DNA of 64,000 nt from Kitasatospora sp. DSM 101779. Lineage in GTDB: Bacteria > Actinomycetota > Actinomycetes > Streptomycetales > Streptomycetaceae. The stretch is taken from the NCBI RefSeq assembly GCF_025655475.1, contig NZ_JAHTIK010000001.1, positions 7,601,707 through 7,665,706 of the forward strand, read 5' to 3'. Below, in pieces: positions 24,159-32,094 of this stretch. Position 1 is the first letter of the stretch. Every line of letters begins with the position of its first letter. The position numbers and the translations under genes are program-made. The notes beneath the pieces are model-generated. The model worked only from the letters and a program-made list of their open reading frames with translations, was not told the origin of the DNA and made no database searches.

Positions 24159-25586
24159 GTGGCGGGTACGGAGAAGCCCGGCGGCGGGCCGCAGCAGCAG
24201 CGTACGGAGGACGGCGGGCGGGGCGGCACGACCGCGCCGCGCTCCTGGGCCCCGCTGCTCGCCGTGTGTGCCGGGTACTTCATGGTGATCCTCGACGTGA
24301 CGATCATCAACGTCGCCGTCCCCGTGATCGGCCGGCAGCTGGGCGCCTCGCTCACCGGCATCCAGTGGATCACCGACGGGTACACGCTGGTCTTCGCCGG
24401 ACTGCTGCTGACCGGCGGCGCCCTCGGCGACCGGCTCGGCAACCGCCGCGTCTTCTGCGCCGGCGTCACGGTGTTCACCGCAGCCTCGGCCGCCTGCGCA
24501 CTCGCCGGGAACACCCCGGTCCTGGTCACCGCCCGCCTGGTCGAGGGCCTCGGCGCCGCACTCATCGTGCCCGGCTCGCTCGCCCTGCTCCAGCAGTCCT
24601 ACCCCGGGGCGGCCGCCCGGTCCCGCGCCTTCGGACTCTGGGGCTCCATGGCCGGCATCGCCGCCTCCGCCGGGCCGCTGATCGGCGGCATCCTGGTGAG
24701 CTCGGTCGGCTGGCGCTGGGTCTTCCTGATCAACCTGCCGGTCGGCGCCGCCTGCCTGGCCCTGACCCTGCGGCACGTCGCCGCCTCGCCCCGCAACCCC
24801 GCCCGGCCCGTGGACTGGCCCGCCCAGTGCGCCGTCGTGGCCACCGTCGCCCTGCTCACCACCGCCCTCAACGAGGCCGGCCGGAGCGGATGGTCCGACC
24901 CGGCCGTGCTGACCGCGGCCGGCCTGTCACTGCTCTCCGCGGCCGCCTTCGCGGCCCGTGAGCGGTGGGCCCGCTCGCCGGTCCTGCCGCTGCGCCTGCT
25001 GCGGTCGCCCGCCCTGAGCGGCGCCGCGGTGATCGGACTGCTCTTCAACTTCGCCTTCTACGGCATGGTGTTCACCGCGAGCCTGGATTTCCAGCACCAG
25101 CGCGGCTGGAGCGCGCTGCGCACCGGCGCCGCGCTCTTCCCGGCGGTCGCGATGACCATGTTCGCCTCCGCCCTCTCCGGCCGGCTGGCCCGCCGCACCG
25201 GCCACCGCCCGCTCGTCGTCACGGGCCTGCTGGTGGCGGCGGCGGGTCTCACCGGGTGGGCCGCCGCCGGGCCGGACCCGGCCTACCCGGCGCTGGTGCC
25301 GCCCATGATGGCCGCCGGGTTCGGCACCTCGTTCGCGCTCACCGGCACGACCACCACCGCCATGACCGCCGCCCCCGCCGCGTACGCGGGCACCGCCTCC
25401 GCCCTGTTCAACACCACCCGTCAGATCGGCAGCGCCGCGGGCGTCGCCCTCGGCGGAACGCTGCTCGCCACCGCGACGAACTACGGCACGGGCCTGCGGA
25501 CCGCCATGGCCGTCGGCGCCGCCGCCTACCTGACCGCCGCCCTCCTCGGCCGGTTCTGCGTCCCGGCCCGGTCCGCGGAGCACTGA
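24159..25586 (+). CDS. DHA2-type (14-helix) MFS multidrug exporter
   Basis: Encodes 475 aa from GTG 24159. A polar N-terminus of about 30 residues leads to fourteen hydrophobic helices. Motif D1-like MVILDVTIINVAVP (about residues 42-55), motif A GDRLGNRRVF in loop 2-3 and motif C GPLIGGILVSSVGWRWVF identify EmrB/QacA-type H+-antiporters. Such exporters expel toxic or secondary metabolites. The adjacent regulator gene (double MerR) faces it convergently, so regulation by that gene is not implied. Confidence 0.9.
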   Translation: MAGTEKPGGGPQQQRTEDGGRGGTTAPRSWAPLLAVCAGYFMVILDVTIINVAVPVIGRQLGASLTGIQWITDGYTLVFAGLLLTGGALGDRLGNRRVFCAGVTVFTAASAACALAGNTPVLVTARLVEGLGAALIVPGSLALLQQSYPGAAARSRAFGLWGSMAGIAASAGPLIGGILVSSVGWRWVFLINLPVGAACLALTLRHVAASPRNPARPVDWPAQCAVVATVALLTTALNEAGRSGWSDPAVLTAAGLSLLSAAAFAARERWARSPVLPLRLLRSPALSGAAVIGLLFNFAFYGMVFTASLDFQHQRGWSALRTGAALFPAVAMTMFASALSGRLARRTGHRPLVVTGLLVAAAGLTGWAAAGPDPAYPALVPPMMAAGFGTSFALTGTTTTAMTAAPAAYAGTASALFNTTRQIGSAAGVALGGTLLATATNYGTGLRTAMAVGAAAYLTAALLGRFCVPARSAEH

Positions 25587-25608
25587 CTCCCGACGCGGCT
25601 CCCGCAGG

Positions 25609-26331
25609 TCAACGGGCGCCGAGGCAACGGGACAGGTGCACGGCGGCCTCCAGCAGCGCCGCCGCCTGCCCGTCGAGCGCGGCGCGCCGATCGGCCACCA
25701 CGGCCCGCAGGGCGTCGGTGCTGCCGGTGCGACGCAGGTCGTCCAGGACGGCCCCGATCTGCGGCAGCCGGTAGTGCGCCCGTCGCAGCATCGCGGTGAC
25801 CTGCGCGTCCCGGACGTCGGCCGCGCCGAAACTGCGGTAACCGGTGCCGTGCTCCCGCCCCGGTACCAGCAGGCCGGCCGCCTCCCAGGTGCGCACGGCG
25901 GACGTCCGGACGCCGACCAGCGCGGCGACCTCCCCGATCCGCAGGCCGGCGGACGGCCGCTGCGAGCGCCGCGGCTGCCGCGGCCGGTCCGCCAGCGCTG
26001 CAAGGGCCTTGCCGGTGGCGTCCAGGGCCTGCCGCTCGCGGTGCAGCGCGGCATGGGCGCCGTCCAGCAGGGCGAGGGCGCCGGAACGGTCCCCGGCGTG
26101 CACCGCCCGCAGCACCGCCTGCGCCTGCTGCGGCCCGCAGCCCCGGGCCAGCGCCCGGTAGGCGAGCAGCGCGTCGAGGTGGCTGTCGTCGAAGCGCCGG
26201 TACCCGGCCGCGGTCCGCGGGGCGGGCGGCAGGATCCCGGCGTCCGCGTAGTTGCGGATCTGCTGGGTGGAGACCCCGGCCGCCCGGGCCAGATCGACCG
26301 GGCGGTGCCCCGGCCCCTGCTGCTCCGCCAC
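25609..26331 (-). CDS. MerR-family regulator with two MerR HTH domains
   Basis: Encodes 240 aa from GTG 26331, with GAGGGG upstream. It has two complete MerR DNA-binding domains: residues 11-48 (VDLARAAGVSTQQIRNYADA and GILPPAPRTAAGYRRF) and 131-167 (IGEVAALVGVRTSAVRTWEA and GLLVPGREHGTGYRSF). Each is followed by helical segments, so the protein looks like a tandem duplication. The gene is divergent from a DUF6194 gene, and the 119-bp gap contains CTTCAA/TTGAAG half-sites that are probable binding sites. Confidence 0.88.
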   Translation of the reverse strand: MAEQQGPGHRPVDLARAAGVSTQQIRNYADAGILPPAPRTAAGYRRFDDSHLDALLAYRALARGCGPQQAQAVLRAVHAGDRSGALALLDGAHAALHRERQALDATGKALAALADRPRQPRRSQRPSAGLRIGEVAALVGVRTSAVRTWEAAGLLVPGREHGTGYRSFGAADVRDAQVTAMLRRAHYRLPQIGAVLDDLRRTGSTDALRAVVADRRAALDGQAAALLEAAVHLSRCLGAR

Positions 26332-26350
26332 CGGCCCCTCCTCGCCCGAC

Positions 26351-26448
26351 CTTCCAGCCGATTTGAAGGTTAGCGGCCGCCCACCCCTGTACTGAAGCCG
26401 CACAGTCGGTGCCAACTACCAAAAAGCGCTTCAATGGAAGACTTGAAG
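26351..26448. promoter_or_regulatory. CTTCAA/TTGAAG operator sites between the double-MerR and DUF6194 genes
   Basis: One palindrome CTTCCA-N6-TTGAAG lies at 26351-26368, next to the regulator start. A second set, CTTCAATGGAAG overlapping CTTCAA-N8-TTGAAG, lies at 26429-26448, immediately before the DUF6194 ATG. The repeated half-sites at both gene starts suggest that the double-MerR protein binds both and controls both promoters. Confidence 0.6.
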
Positions 26449-26450
26449 CC

Positions 26451-26927
26451 ATGGACCTGACCACCGAGAACGGGATCATCGACTACGCCCGCAGCCTGCC
26501 CGGCGTCGTCGCCGTCACCGCCGACGCGGCCGGCGGCGCCCCGGAAGCCGCCTGGGGCGACACCTTCTTCTTCCACGACCCGGACGGCGACTCCCCGCGC
26601 CGGATGCCGTTCGCGACCCTGGTGACCAAGGACTACGCGGGCTTCGACACCGAGTCGGACCTCGGCCGCCCCGGCGTCTTCCGGCTGAACCTCTCCGTCG
26701 GCCGGACGGCCTTCGAGGAACTGGTCGGCCACCCGCCCGCCGCCCACCGGGAACGGCACGACGCCTACGACTACACCGCCACCGACCGGCTGCTGCCGCA
26801 CCCCGCCTACGCCGTCCAGGGCTGGGTCTGCATCCTCAACCCCGGCCCCGCCACCGCTGACCTCGCCCGGTCGCTGCTGGCCGACGCGCACGCCCGCGCG
26901 GCCCGCGGCCACCGGCGCTCCGGCTGA
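26451..26927 (+). CDS. DUF6194-type protein under MerR control
   Basis: Encodes 158 aa from ATG 26451. It resembles the streptomycete DUF6194 family: an N-terminal helix (ENGIIDYARSLPGVVAV), WGDTFFFHDPDGD, FATLVTKDYAGFDTESDL, RLNLSVGRTAFEELVG and HPAYAVQGWVCILNP. This is a compact alpha/beta protein related in layout to YjbR/MmcQ-like small proteins. Function is unknown. A MerR-type operator directly overlaps its start, so it is a likely target of the divergent regulator. Confidence 0.75.
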   Translation: MDLTTENGIIDYARSLPGVVAVTADAAGGAPEAAWGDTFFFHDPDGDSPRRMPFATLVTKDYAGFDTESDLGRPGVFRLNLSVGRTAFEELVGHPPAAHRERHDAYDYTATDRLLPHPAYAVQGWVCILNPGPATADLARSLLADAHARAARGHRRSG

Positions 26928-26945
26928 CGGTGACCGCATCCCGGC

Positions 26946-26971
26946 GGCGGCCGGCCTGCGGGCCGGCCGCC
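26946..26971. terminator. terminator hairpin between DUF6194 and gcvH
   Basis: GGCGGCCGGCC (26946-26956) pairs perfectly with GGCCGGCCGCC (26961-26971) across a 4-nt TGCG loop. It lies between convergent genes and serves both. Confidence 0.85.
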
Positions 26972-26984
26972 CCGGAGCCTTCCG

Positions 26985-27380
26985 TCAGTCGGCGCCCTCG
27001 GTGATCCAGGCGCGGTAGTCGGCGGCGGACAGCAGACCCTTGAGGTCGGTGCCCTTGGCGAGCTCGATCTCGATCAGCCAGCCCTCGTCGTAGGGGTCGG
27101 TGTTGGACGTCTCGGGCTCGTCGGCCAGGAGGTCGTTCACCCCGGCGACCTTGCCGGCCAGCGGCGCGTAGATCTCGGCGACGGACTTCACCGACTCGAC
27201 GGTGCCGAAGGCCTCGCCGGCGTCCAGGGTCCGCCCGACCGACGGCAGTTCGACGAACACGATGTCGCCGAGCTGCCTCTGGGCGTGGTCGGTGATGCCG
27301 ACCCGGACCCGGCCCTTTCCGAGGTCGCGCACCCACTCGTGCTCCTTGGTGTACTTGAGGTCGTCCGGGATGTTCGCCAT
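26985..27380 (-). CDS. gcvH: glycine cleavage system H protein
   Basis: Encodes 131 aa from ATG 27380, preceded by GGAGGGCC. The lipoyl-attachment site is clear: K65 in ESVKSVAEIYAPLAG. The first strand (YTKEHEWVRDLGKGRVRVGI) and the C-terminal GWLIEIELAKGTDLKGLLSA complete the family pattern and length. GcvH carries the aminomethyl intermediate between the P and T proteins during glycine breakdown. The P and T genes are not in the window. The upstream 187 bp shows no recognisable glycine riboswitch. Confidence 0.97.
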   Translation of the reverse strand: MANIPDDLKYTKEHEWVRDLGKGRVRVGITDHAQRQLGDIVFVELPSVGRTLDAGEAFGTVESVKSVAEIYAPLAGKVAGVNDLLADEPETSNTDPYDEGWLIEIELAKGTDLKGLLSAADYRAWITEGAD

Positions 27381-27567
27381 GAGGCCCTCCGTGGTGCGGC
27401 CGACCGGCCGCGGCTCGGTGCCCGATGAACGGGCGTTCCCGCCGAGACTCCTACAGCCCCCGGTACGGGATCGGGGATTGTCACTCGACCGGGTGGGTCG
27501 CATGCGGAGGGCGTGTGGGCCGGGGAAGCGGCGGCCGGTGCGCACCGGCCGCGGGTCGTCGGCCAGA

Positions 27568-28533
27568 ATGATCACCGTGGATCTCGACCTGGCGCAGGTG
27601 CGGGCCTTCGCCGCCGCCGCCGACCACCTGCACTTCGGACGGGCGGCCCGGTCGCTCTCTCTCACCCAGCAGGGCCTGTCCAAACGGATCGCCCGTCTGG
27701 AGGACGCCCTGGGCGCGCGGCTGTTCGACCGGACCGGCGCCCAGGTCGGCCTCACCCCCGCCGGCCGGCGCTTCCTCGACCCGGCGCGCGCCGCGCTGGC
27801 CGCCGGCAGCGCCGCGGTCGACGCCGTCCGACAGGGCGAGAGCCCGATCCGGGTGGACCTGTGGGGGCACCTGTTCGAGCCGCTGCGCACCGTCCGGGCG
27901 GCCCTCGACGACACGGGCGGCCCGCCCGCCGAGGTCGGCCCCGGACGGGACCTGCCCGGCGTCGCCGCCGCCCTGCTGCGCGGCGAGGTCGGCGCGGCCT
28001 TCGGCCGGTTCCATCCGCTCGAGGACGGCCTGCACCGGGCGCTCGCCCACCGACCGGTCCGGTTCGAGCCGGTCGACGCGGTGCTGCCGGCCCGTCACCC
28101 GCTGGCCTGCGCCCCGCAGCTCCGCCCGGCCGACCTCGCCGGGCTGCGCCTGCTGCTGCCCGCCGCGGCCGGCCGGCTGGACTTCCTGGGTGCCTTCGCC
28201 GCGCGGTTCGGCATCCCGGTGGAACCGGGCGGGACGAACCTCGGCCTCGACCACCTGCTGGCGCGGGTCCGCGCCGACGGCGACGGCTTCGCCCTGCTGC
28301 CCGCGGAACTCCCGTTCGGCCCCGTCCCCGGCACCGTGGTGGTGCCCCTCGCCGACCCGACTCCGCTCTACGCCTGGTCCCTGGTCTGGCACCGGGATCG
28401 GCCGCACCCGGGCGTCCCGGCCCTGCTCGACGCCTTCGCCGCAGCCGGCCGGCGGCGCCGCTGGCTCGAGTACCGGCCCGGCCGCGACTGGCTCCCGGAG
28501 GCCGAGGAGCTCGCCGCCGAACCGGCCGACTGA
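27568..28533 (+). CDS. LysR-family transcriptional regulator
   Basis: Encodes 321 aa from ATG 27568 (GTG 27577 is an alternative). The LysR helix-turn-helix is at residues 4-62, with LAQVRAFAAAADHLHFGRAA and RSLSLTQQGLSKRIARLEDA. The substrate-binding domain follows to residue ~300. It is divergent from gcvH, 187 bp away, so gcvH or the regulator itself could be the target, although no typical T-N11-A box is obvious. Inducer unknown. Confidence 0.88.
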   Translation: MITVDLDLAQVRAFAAAADHLHFGRAARSLSLTQQGLSKRIARLEDALGARLFDRTGAQVGLTPAGRRFLDPARAALAAGSAAVDAVRQGESPIRVDLWGHLFEPLRTVRAALDDTGGPPAEVGPGRDLPGVAAALLRGEVGAAFGRFHPLEDGLHRALAHRPVRFEPVDAVLPARHPLACAPQLRPADLAGLRLLLPAAAGRLDFLGAFAARFGIPVEPGGTNLGLDHLLARVRADGDGFALLPAELPFGPVPGTVVVPLADPTPLYAWSLVWHRDRPHPGVPALLDAFAAAGRRRRWLEYRPGRDWLPEAEELAAEPAD

Positions 28534-28900
28534 GGACGCGCGGCGGGTCTCGACGCACGGTGGCCGGCGTCCGAGGCTTCGGCTGGGCGGCCGCCCCGGT
28601 CCGGGCCGAAGGGGCGCTGCCGCATGGCCACCGCCTCCCTGCCCCCGTCACCCGGACCGATCGCCGCCCTCGTCCCCGCCGTGACCTGCATGGCCGACAT
28701 CTCCCACCACCCGGACAGCCGCCGCCGGCCGCCGCAGACCTGGATGGTGATCTGCCTGCTCGGCAACCTCTTCGGGCGCGTAGCTCCTGTACGGGCGGAA
28801 CCCGCGCCGCTGACCCGTACCCGGCCCGCCGCCCGCCCGCAGGCCGATCCGGGCACGGTGTGGAACGGTGGGACGGGGGCCGGCTGTGAGAGGAGCAGTC
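28534..28900. other. non-coding stretch upstream of the bL37 gene
   Basis: No convincing gene is present. A plus-strand frame from 28624 is open for 129 codons but has no family pattern, runs over the bL37 gene in another frame and is rejected. The right part must hold the promoter of the small ribosomal-protein gene, but no strong box could be chosen. Confidence 0.4.
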
Positions 28901-28978
28901 ATGTCGTCGAAACGGCGTCGCAAGAAGAAGGCACGTGCCAGGCGCGGAGCGAACCACGGGCGTCGACCGCAGTGCTGA
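28901..28978 (+). CDS. ribosomal protein bL37-like micro-protein (25 aa)
   Basis: ATG 28901 with GAGAGGAG upstream encodes only 25 residues, beginning MSSKRRRKKKARARRG and ending ANHGRRPQC. The basic run followed by ANHGxRP is the signature of the actinobacterial mini-protein found as bL37 in mycobacterial 50S ribosomes, where it binds 23S rRNA. It is followed within 8 nt by a perfect terminator hairpin, showing a discrete single-gene transcript. Its size makes it easy to miss in automatic annotation. Confidence 0.88.
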   Translation: MSSKRRRKKKARARRGANHGRRPQC

Positions 28979-28986
28979 GCAGCTGC

Positions 28987-29020
28987 AGAGCGGTCACCGG
29001 CACTGGCCGGTGACCGCTCT
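28987..29020 (+). terminator. terminator of the bL37 gene
   Basis: AGAGCGGTCACCGG (28987-29000) pairs perfectly with CCGGTGACCGCTCT (29007-29020) across the loop CACTGG. It starts 8 nt after the bL37 stop codon. Confidence 0.9.
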
Positions 29021-29092
29021 CGCACGTGGACGTCGGGCACGGTCGGCAGTGGCGGACAGGATCTGACCTGTATGCCGGGCACAGTGTCGGGC

Positions 29093-29365
29093 ATGACGGC
29101 ATTCCGTGGACTCGCCACCGTTCGCTACCACGCCGAGGACCTGGCCGCGGCGCGCAGCTGGTACACCGAGGTCCTGGGGCTGCAGCCGTACGTCGAGCGC
29201 GCCGACCACATCGAGTTCCGCCTCGGCGACCACCTCCAGCAGTTCGGCGTCTGCAGCCGCCCCCAGGGCCCTGCCCACGGCGGTACGGCGCAGGAATCCC
29301 CAGCCCATTCGGCACTTCCCTTCCCAGGGCCGGCCCGGTGCGGCGGCCCGGCGGCACGGATCTGA
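29093..29365 (+). pseudogene. truncated VOC/glyoxalase-fold gene
   Basis: From ATG 29093 the first ~50 codons are a typical VOC half-domain: FRGLATVRYHAEDLAAARSW, YTEVLGLQPYVE and HIEFRLGDHLQQFG. Then the sequence turns abruptly (near 29250) into Pro/Gly/Ala-rich residues without family pattern, ending at 29365. The second beta-alpha-beta module that completes the metal site is missing. This is most simply a gene broken by a deletion or rearrangement. An upstream in-frame ATG at 29072 exists but adds nothing family-like. Confidence 0.6.
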
Positions 29366-29618
29366 TCCGGCCTCACGTCCGTGAGGCGCTGCCGTGCTCG
29401 GGCCCGCCGCCGAGGGCGGGCCAATGGTGATCGGTACGGCACCGCGCCGCACTGACCGGGTGATCGACCAGCGGCGGGCCGGCCGGGGGACGCCGGGGTC
29501 AGCCCTCGGATGCGTCCGAGGGCTCGCGGACCGAACCCGTCCAGCCGGCACCGGAGTCCACCACCGGTCCGCCGACGGCTGCGGGATCATGGGCTTACCG
29601 CGACGGGAGGGGGACGGG

Positions 29619-30611
29619 ATGGCATGGGTGGCGGAGTGGGGCACCGGCCCGGTCGGCACCGGATCCGGCGGCGAGGGCCCGGCGGTGGCCGGACCGGGCC
29701 ACCGGGTACCGGCGAATGCCGTGGCGACCGCGGTCGCCGGCGGCCGACCGGTGGCGGCGACGGCGGGGCAGGACGGCCTGGTCCGGTGGTGGGACGCGGT
29801 GGACGGGCGGCCGCTCGGCACGTTCGAGGCCGGCCGGTACACCGAGCTCGCGATCGCGGTGGTCGCCGGCCGCCCGGTCGTCCTGACGGTCGGCGACTAC
29901 GACCCGCGGTTCGTCCGCGACCCGGAGACCGGCGCCTGCCTGTGGCGTCTCCCGGTCGACGACGCCACCTCCGTGACGGTCTGCCACCCGGGTGGCCGGC
30001 CGACCGCCGTCACCGGCCACGAGGACGGCACCACCCGGCTCTGGGACCTGGCCCGGCAGTGCGCGACCGGCCCCGTCCTCACCGGCCACGACCAGGCCGT
30101 CCGGGCGGTCGCGGCGGGCGTCGTCGACGGCCGGCCGCTCGCCGCCACCTCCAGCGGCATGGACGCCGACCAGAGCTGGGACCGCGACGTCCTGGTCCAC
30201 GACCTGACGGACGGCCGACGGCTCGCCCGTCTCCCCGCCGCCACCACCGCGGCGGTGAACGCCCTCGCCCTCACCACCGTGCACGGCCGGGCCGTCGTGG
30301 CGACCGGCGACTGGCGCGGCACGCTCCGTACCTGGGACGTCCGCTCGGGCACCGAAACCGGCCCCGCCCCCACCCCGCACCGCGGCATGTTCGGAGCGCT
30401 CGCCGCGGGGGAGTGGGCCGGCCGGCCCGTGCTCGCCTCCGGCGGCGACGACGGGACGGTGCGGCTCACCGACCTGGCGACCCGCACCCCGCCCGCCCCC
30501 GACCTCAGGCTCCCCGGCAGGCCGGCCGGGATCGCCGTACTGCCCGGCCGACGCCTGCTCGCCGCCCACGACCACGGACTCGTCCTGCTGGCCCACCACC
30601 CCGGGCCCTGA
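29619..30611 (+). CDS. WD40-repeat beta-propeller protein
   Basis: Encodes 330 aa from ATG 29619, with GGGAGGGGG upstream (ATG 29589 possible but lacks a site). About seven blades are seen, each with the pattern (D/A)GRPV-(A/V)-T-G-x-D-x-T-x-R-x-W-D, for example GRPVAATAGQDGLVRWWD, AVTGHEDGTTRLWDL and VVATGDWRGTLRTWDV. The blade subtype equals that of streptomycete WD40 proteins often linked to kinase or NACHT-type sensors, but here no such domain is attached. It may be a free-standing scaffold. A decayed homologue lies at 17800-18983. Confidence 0.82.
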   Translation: MAWVAEWGTGPVGTGSGGEGPAVAGPGHRVPANAVATAVAGGRPVAATAGQDGLVRWWDAVDGRPLGTFEAGRYTELAIAVVAGRPVVLTVGDYDPRFVRDPETGACLWRLPVDDATSVTVCHPGGRPTAVTGHEDGTTRLWDLARQCATGPVLTGHDQAVRAVAAGVVDGRPLAATSSGMDADQSWDRDVLVHDLTDGRRLARLPAATTAAVNALALTTVHGRAVVATGDWRGTLRTWDVRSGTETGPAPTPHRGMFGALAAGEWAGRPVLASGGDDGTVRLTDLATRTPPAPDLRLPGRPAGIAVLPGRRLLAAHDHGLVLLAHHPGP

Positions 30612-30622
30612 CCACCCGTGGA

Positions 30623-31177
30623 TCAGCCGCCGGCGGCCGACAGGCGGGCGGCGAGCAGGACCGCCGCCACACTGCCCGCCTCGGTGATCTCCCCGGAGGT
30701 CACCAGGGCGAGCGCCTCCTCCACCGTGCAGCGGCGCACCGTCATCGCGGCCTCCGTCTCGTCCCGCGCCATCGTGCCCGCGGACAACCCCGTCGCCAGG
30801 AACAGATGGGTGACGGCGGACGTGCTCGACGGCAGCGGATGGATCGCCCCGAGCGGCCGCCACCGCGCCGCCCGCAGCCCCGTCTCCTCCTCCAACTCCC
30901 GCCGGGCCGCGGCCTCCGGCACCTCACCCGCCTCCATCCCGCCCCCCGGCAGGTGCGGCATCCGGCGACCGGTCAGATAGAAGTCGTCCTCGACCAGCAG
31001 CAGCCGCTGCTCGTCGTCCAGCGCCACCGTCCGCACCGCGTCCGCGACCTCGACGTGCTCGTAACGGAACGGCGGCGCGTACGGCCCCTGCACGGTGTCC
31101 GCCACCAGCCGGACGAACGGCCCGCTGTGCAGCACCTCCCGGCCCGTCCTCCGCCACCCGCCCAACGCCTCGGCCAC
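30623..31177 (-). CDS. Nudix hydrolase, ADP-ribose pyrophosphatase-like
   Basis: Encodes 184 aa from GTG 31177. The Nudix box is complete at residues 79-101: GGMEAGEVPEAAARRELEEE followed by TGL. The preceding YEHVEVADAVRTVAL and LVEDDFYLTGRRMPHLPGG are typical of ADP-sugar pyrophosphatases (NudF-like), which cleave nucleoside diphosphate-linked compounds using Mg2+. It ends 12 nt from the convergent WD40 gene. Confidence 0.88.
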   Translation of the reverse strand: MAEALGGWRRTGREVLHSGPFVRLVADTVQGPYAPPFRYEHVEVADAVRTVALDDEQRLLLVEDDFYLTGRRMPHLPGGGMEAGEVPEAAARRELEEETGLRAARWRPLGAIHPLPSSTSAVTHLFLATGLSAGTMARDETEAAMTVRRCTVEEALALVTSGEITEAGSVAAVLLAARLSAAGG

Positions 31178-31318
31178 CGTGCCTCCCCGCCGCTCGCCTC
31201 TTCCTCCTCCCGAAACTACGCGGCGACGGCCCCGGGCGGAGGGAGGGCGCGGAAACTCCGGTGCCCGTTCCGGGCGGCGCCGCTAGCGTGGCCCCTCCAC
31301 GACGACGGGGGAGAACAC

Positions 31319-31363
31319 ATGCGGGGCAGGGACGAGCGGGACACCGGACGGAGCCGTGGGTAG
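31319..31363 (+). CDS. 14-codon ORF overlapping the next gene start
   Basis: ATG 31319, with the strong ribosome site GGGGGAG, encodes MRGRDERDTGRSRG. Its TAG stop (31361-31363) overlaps the first codons of the next ORF (GTG 31356), as in translational coupling. A TAGCGT -10 box lies at 31284-31289. It may serve only to deliver ribosomes to the downstream gene, whose own start lacks a good site. Confidence 0.35.
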   Translation: MRGRDERDTGRSRG

Positions 31364-31544
31364 GCGCCGCTACGTGGCCCGGGGCGTCCCGGGCGGGTAC
31401 CGGATCCGGGACAACCGGGTGAACCGCTGGTGGGGCGACCACTACGAGCACTGCCCCGACGACCTGCTCGCCCAACTCAACGGCGCGGCCGACCCGGCCC
31501 GGATCACCGAGCTGATGCGGCGCTACCGGCGGCTCAAGCGCTGA
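31356..31544 (+). CDS. small basic hypothetical protein (62 aa)
   Basis: GTG 31356 starts MGRRRYVARGVPGGYRIRDN; further blocks are RWWGDHYEHCPDDLLAQLNG and ARITELMRRYRRLKR. It is rich in Arg, Tyr and Trp, with a C-terminal basic helix, and is compatible with a nucleic-acid- or membrane-binding role. I do not recognise a named family. Its 3' end overlaps the end of the convergent gene by 11 nt. Confidence 0.6.
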   Translation: MGRRRYVARGVPGGYRIRDNRVNRWWGDHYEHCPDDLLAQLNGAADPARITELMRRYRRLKR

Positions 31545-31947
31545 ACCCGCCCCCGTCGGCGGCGCTGCCGCGTGTGGCCGCCACCGCGTCGAAGAACGCC
31601 CAGCCGTCCACCGCACACGTCGCGCGGTCCGGCAGCTGCGCCCCGGCGGCCAGCGCCGCATCGAGGAAGGCCCGGGCCGTCCCCGGTTCGTGGAGGTTCA
31701 GCGCCGGGCCGCCCGCCGTGGTCACCGCACCGGACGGCAGGAAGCCGTCCGACACCATCCGGCCGGGCCCTTCGGCGAACACCACCAGCAGCCGCCCGGT
31801 CACCCCCGCCCGACGCACCGTCAGCAGATTGCGGCAGCGCCGCCCGGCCCCCTCGCCCTCGCCGGCCACATGGTCGTGCCGGACCCACCACAGGAACGTC
31901 CCGTCACCGACGACCATCCGCCGCGGTTTCCTCTCACTGCGCGCCAC
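31534..31947 (-). CDS. conserved streptomycete hypothetical protein
   Basis: Encodes 137 aa from GTG 31947 (MARSERKPRRMVVGDGTFLW). Beta-rich features are WWVRHDH, CRNLLTVRRAGVTGRLLVVF and GFLPSGAVTTAGGPALNLHE; a C-terminal helical part (TARAFLDAALAAGA) follows. Similar small proteins are frequent in streptomycetes, but no function is known to me. No signal peptide or membrane segment is present. Confidence 0.65.
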   Translation of the reverse strand: MARSERKPRRMVVGDGTFLWWVRHDHVAGEGEGAGRRCRNLLTVRRAGVTGRLLVVFAEGPGRMVSDGFLPSGAVTTAGGPALNLHEPGTARAFLDAALAAGAQLPDRATCAVDGWAFFDAVAATRGSAADGGGFSA

Positions 31948-32094
31948 GGACCGCAGCCTAGTGAAAGGCGGAGCCGTTCGGCGGTGCCGGACCGGCTGCC
32001 GCCGTTCGGTGGCCCGGGTGTGCACTTTTCGGTTCTGGCTCGTTGGGTGGGTGTGGCGGATGATGCAGCTGGTGGCGGGCGGCGTGCCGCGCCG

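Noticed and set aside
27381..27567. Glycine riboswitch upstream of gcvH
   Set aside because: None of the conserved glycine-aptamer core sequences could be found in the 187-bp gap on the minus strand.
28624..29013. 129-codon open frame over the bL37 gene
   Set aside because: No conserved pattern, changes character along its length and overlaps a well-supported micro-gene and its terminator.
29401..29422. GGCCCGCC/GGCGGGCC hairpin upstream of the WD40 gene
   Set aside because: Short 8-bp GC palindromes are expected by chance in this composition and it does not follow a functional gene end closely.
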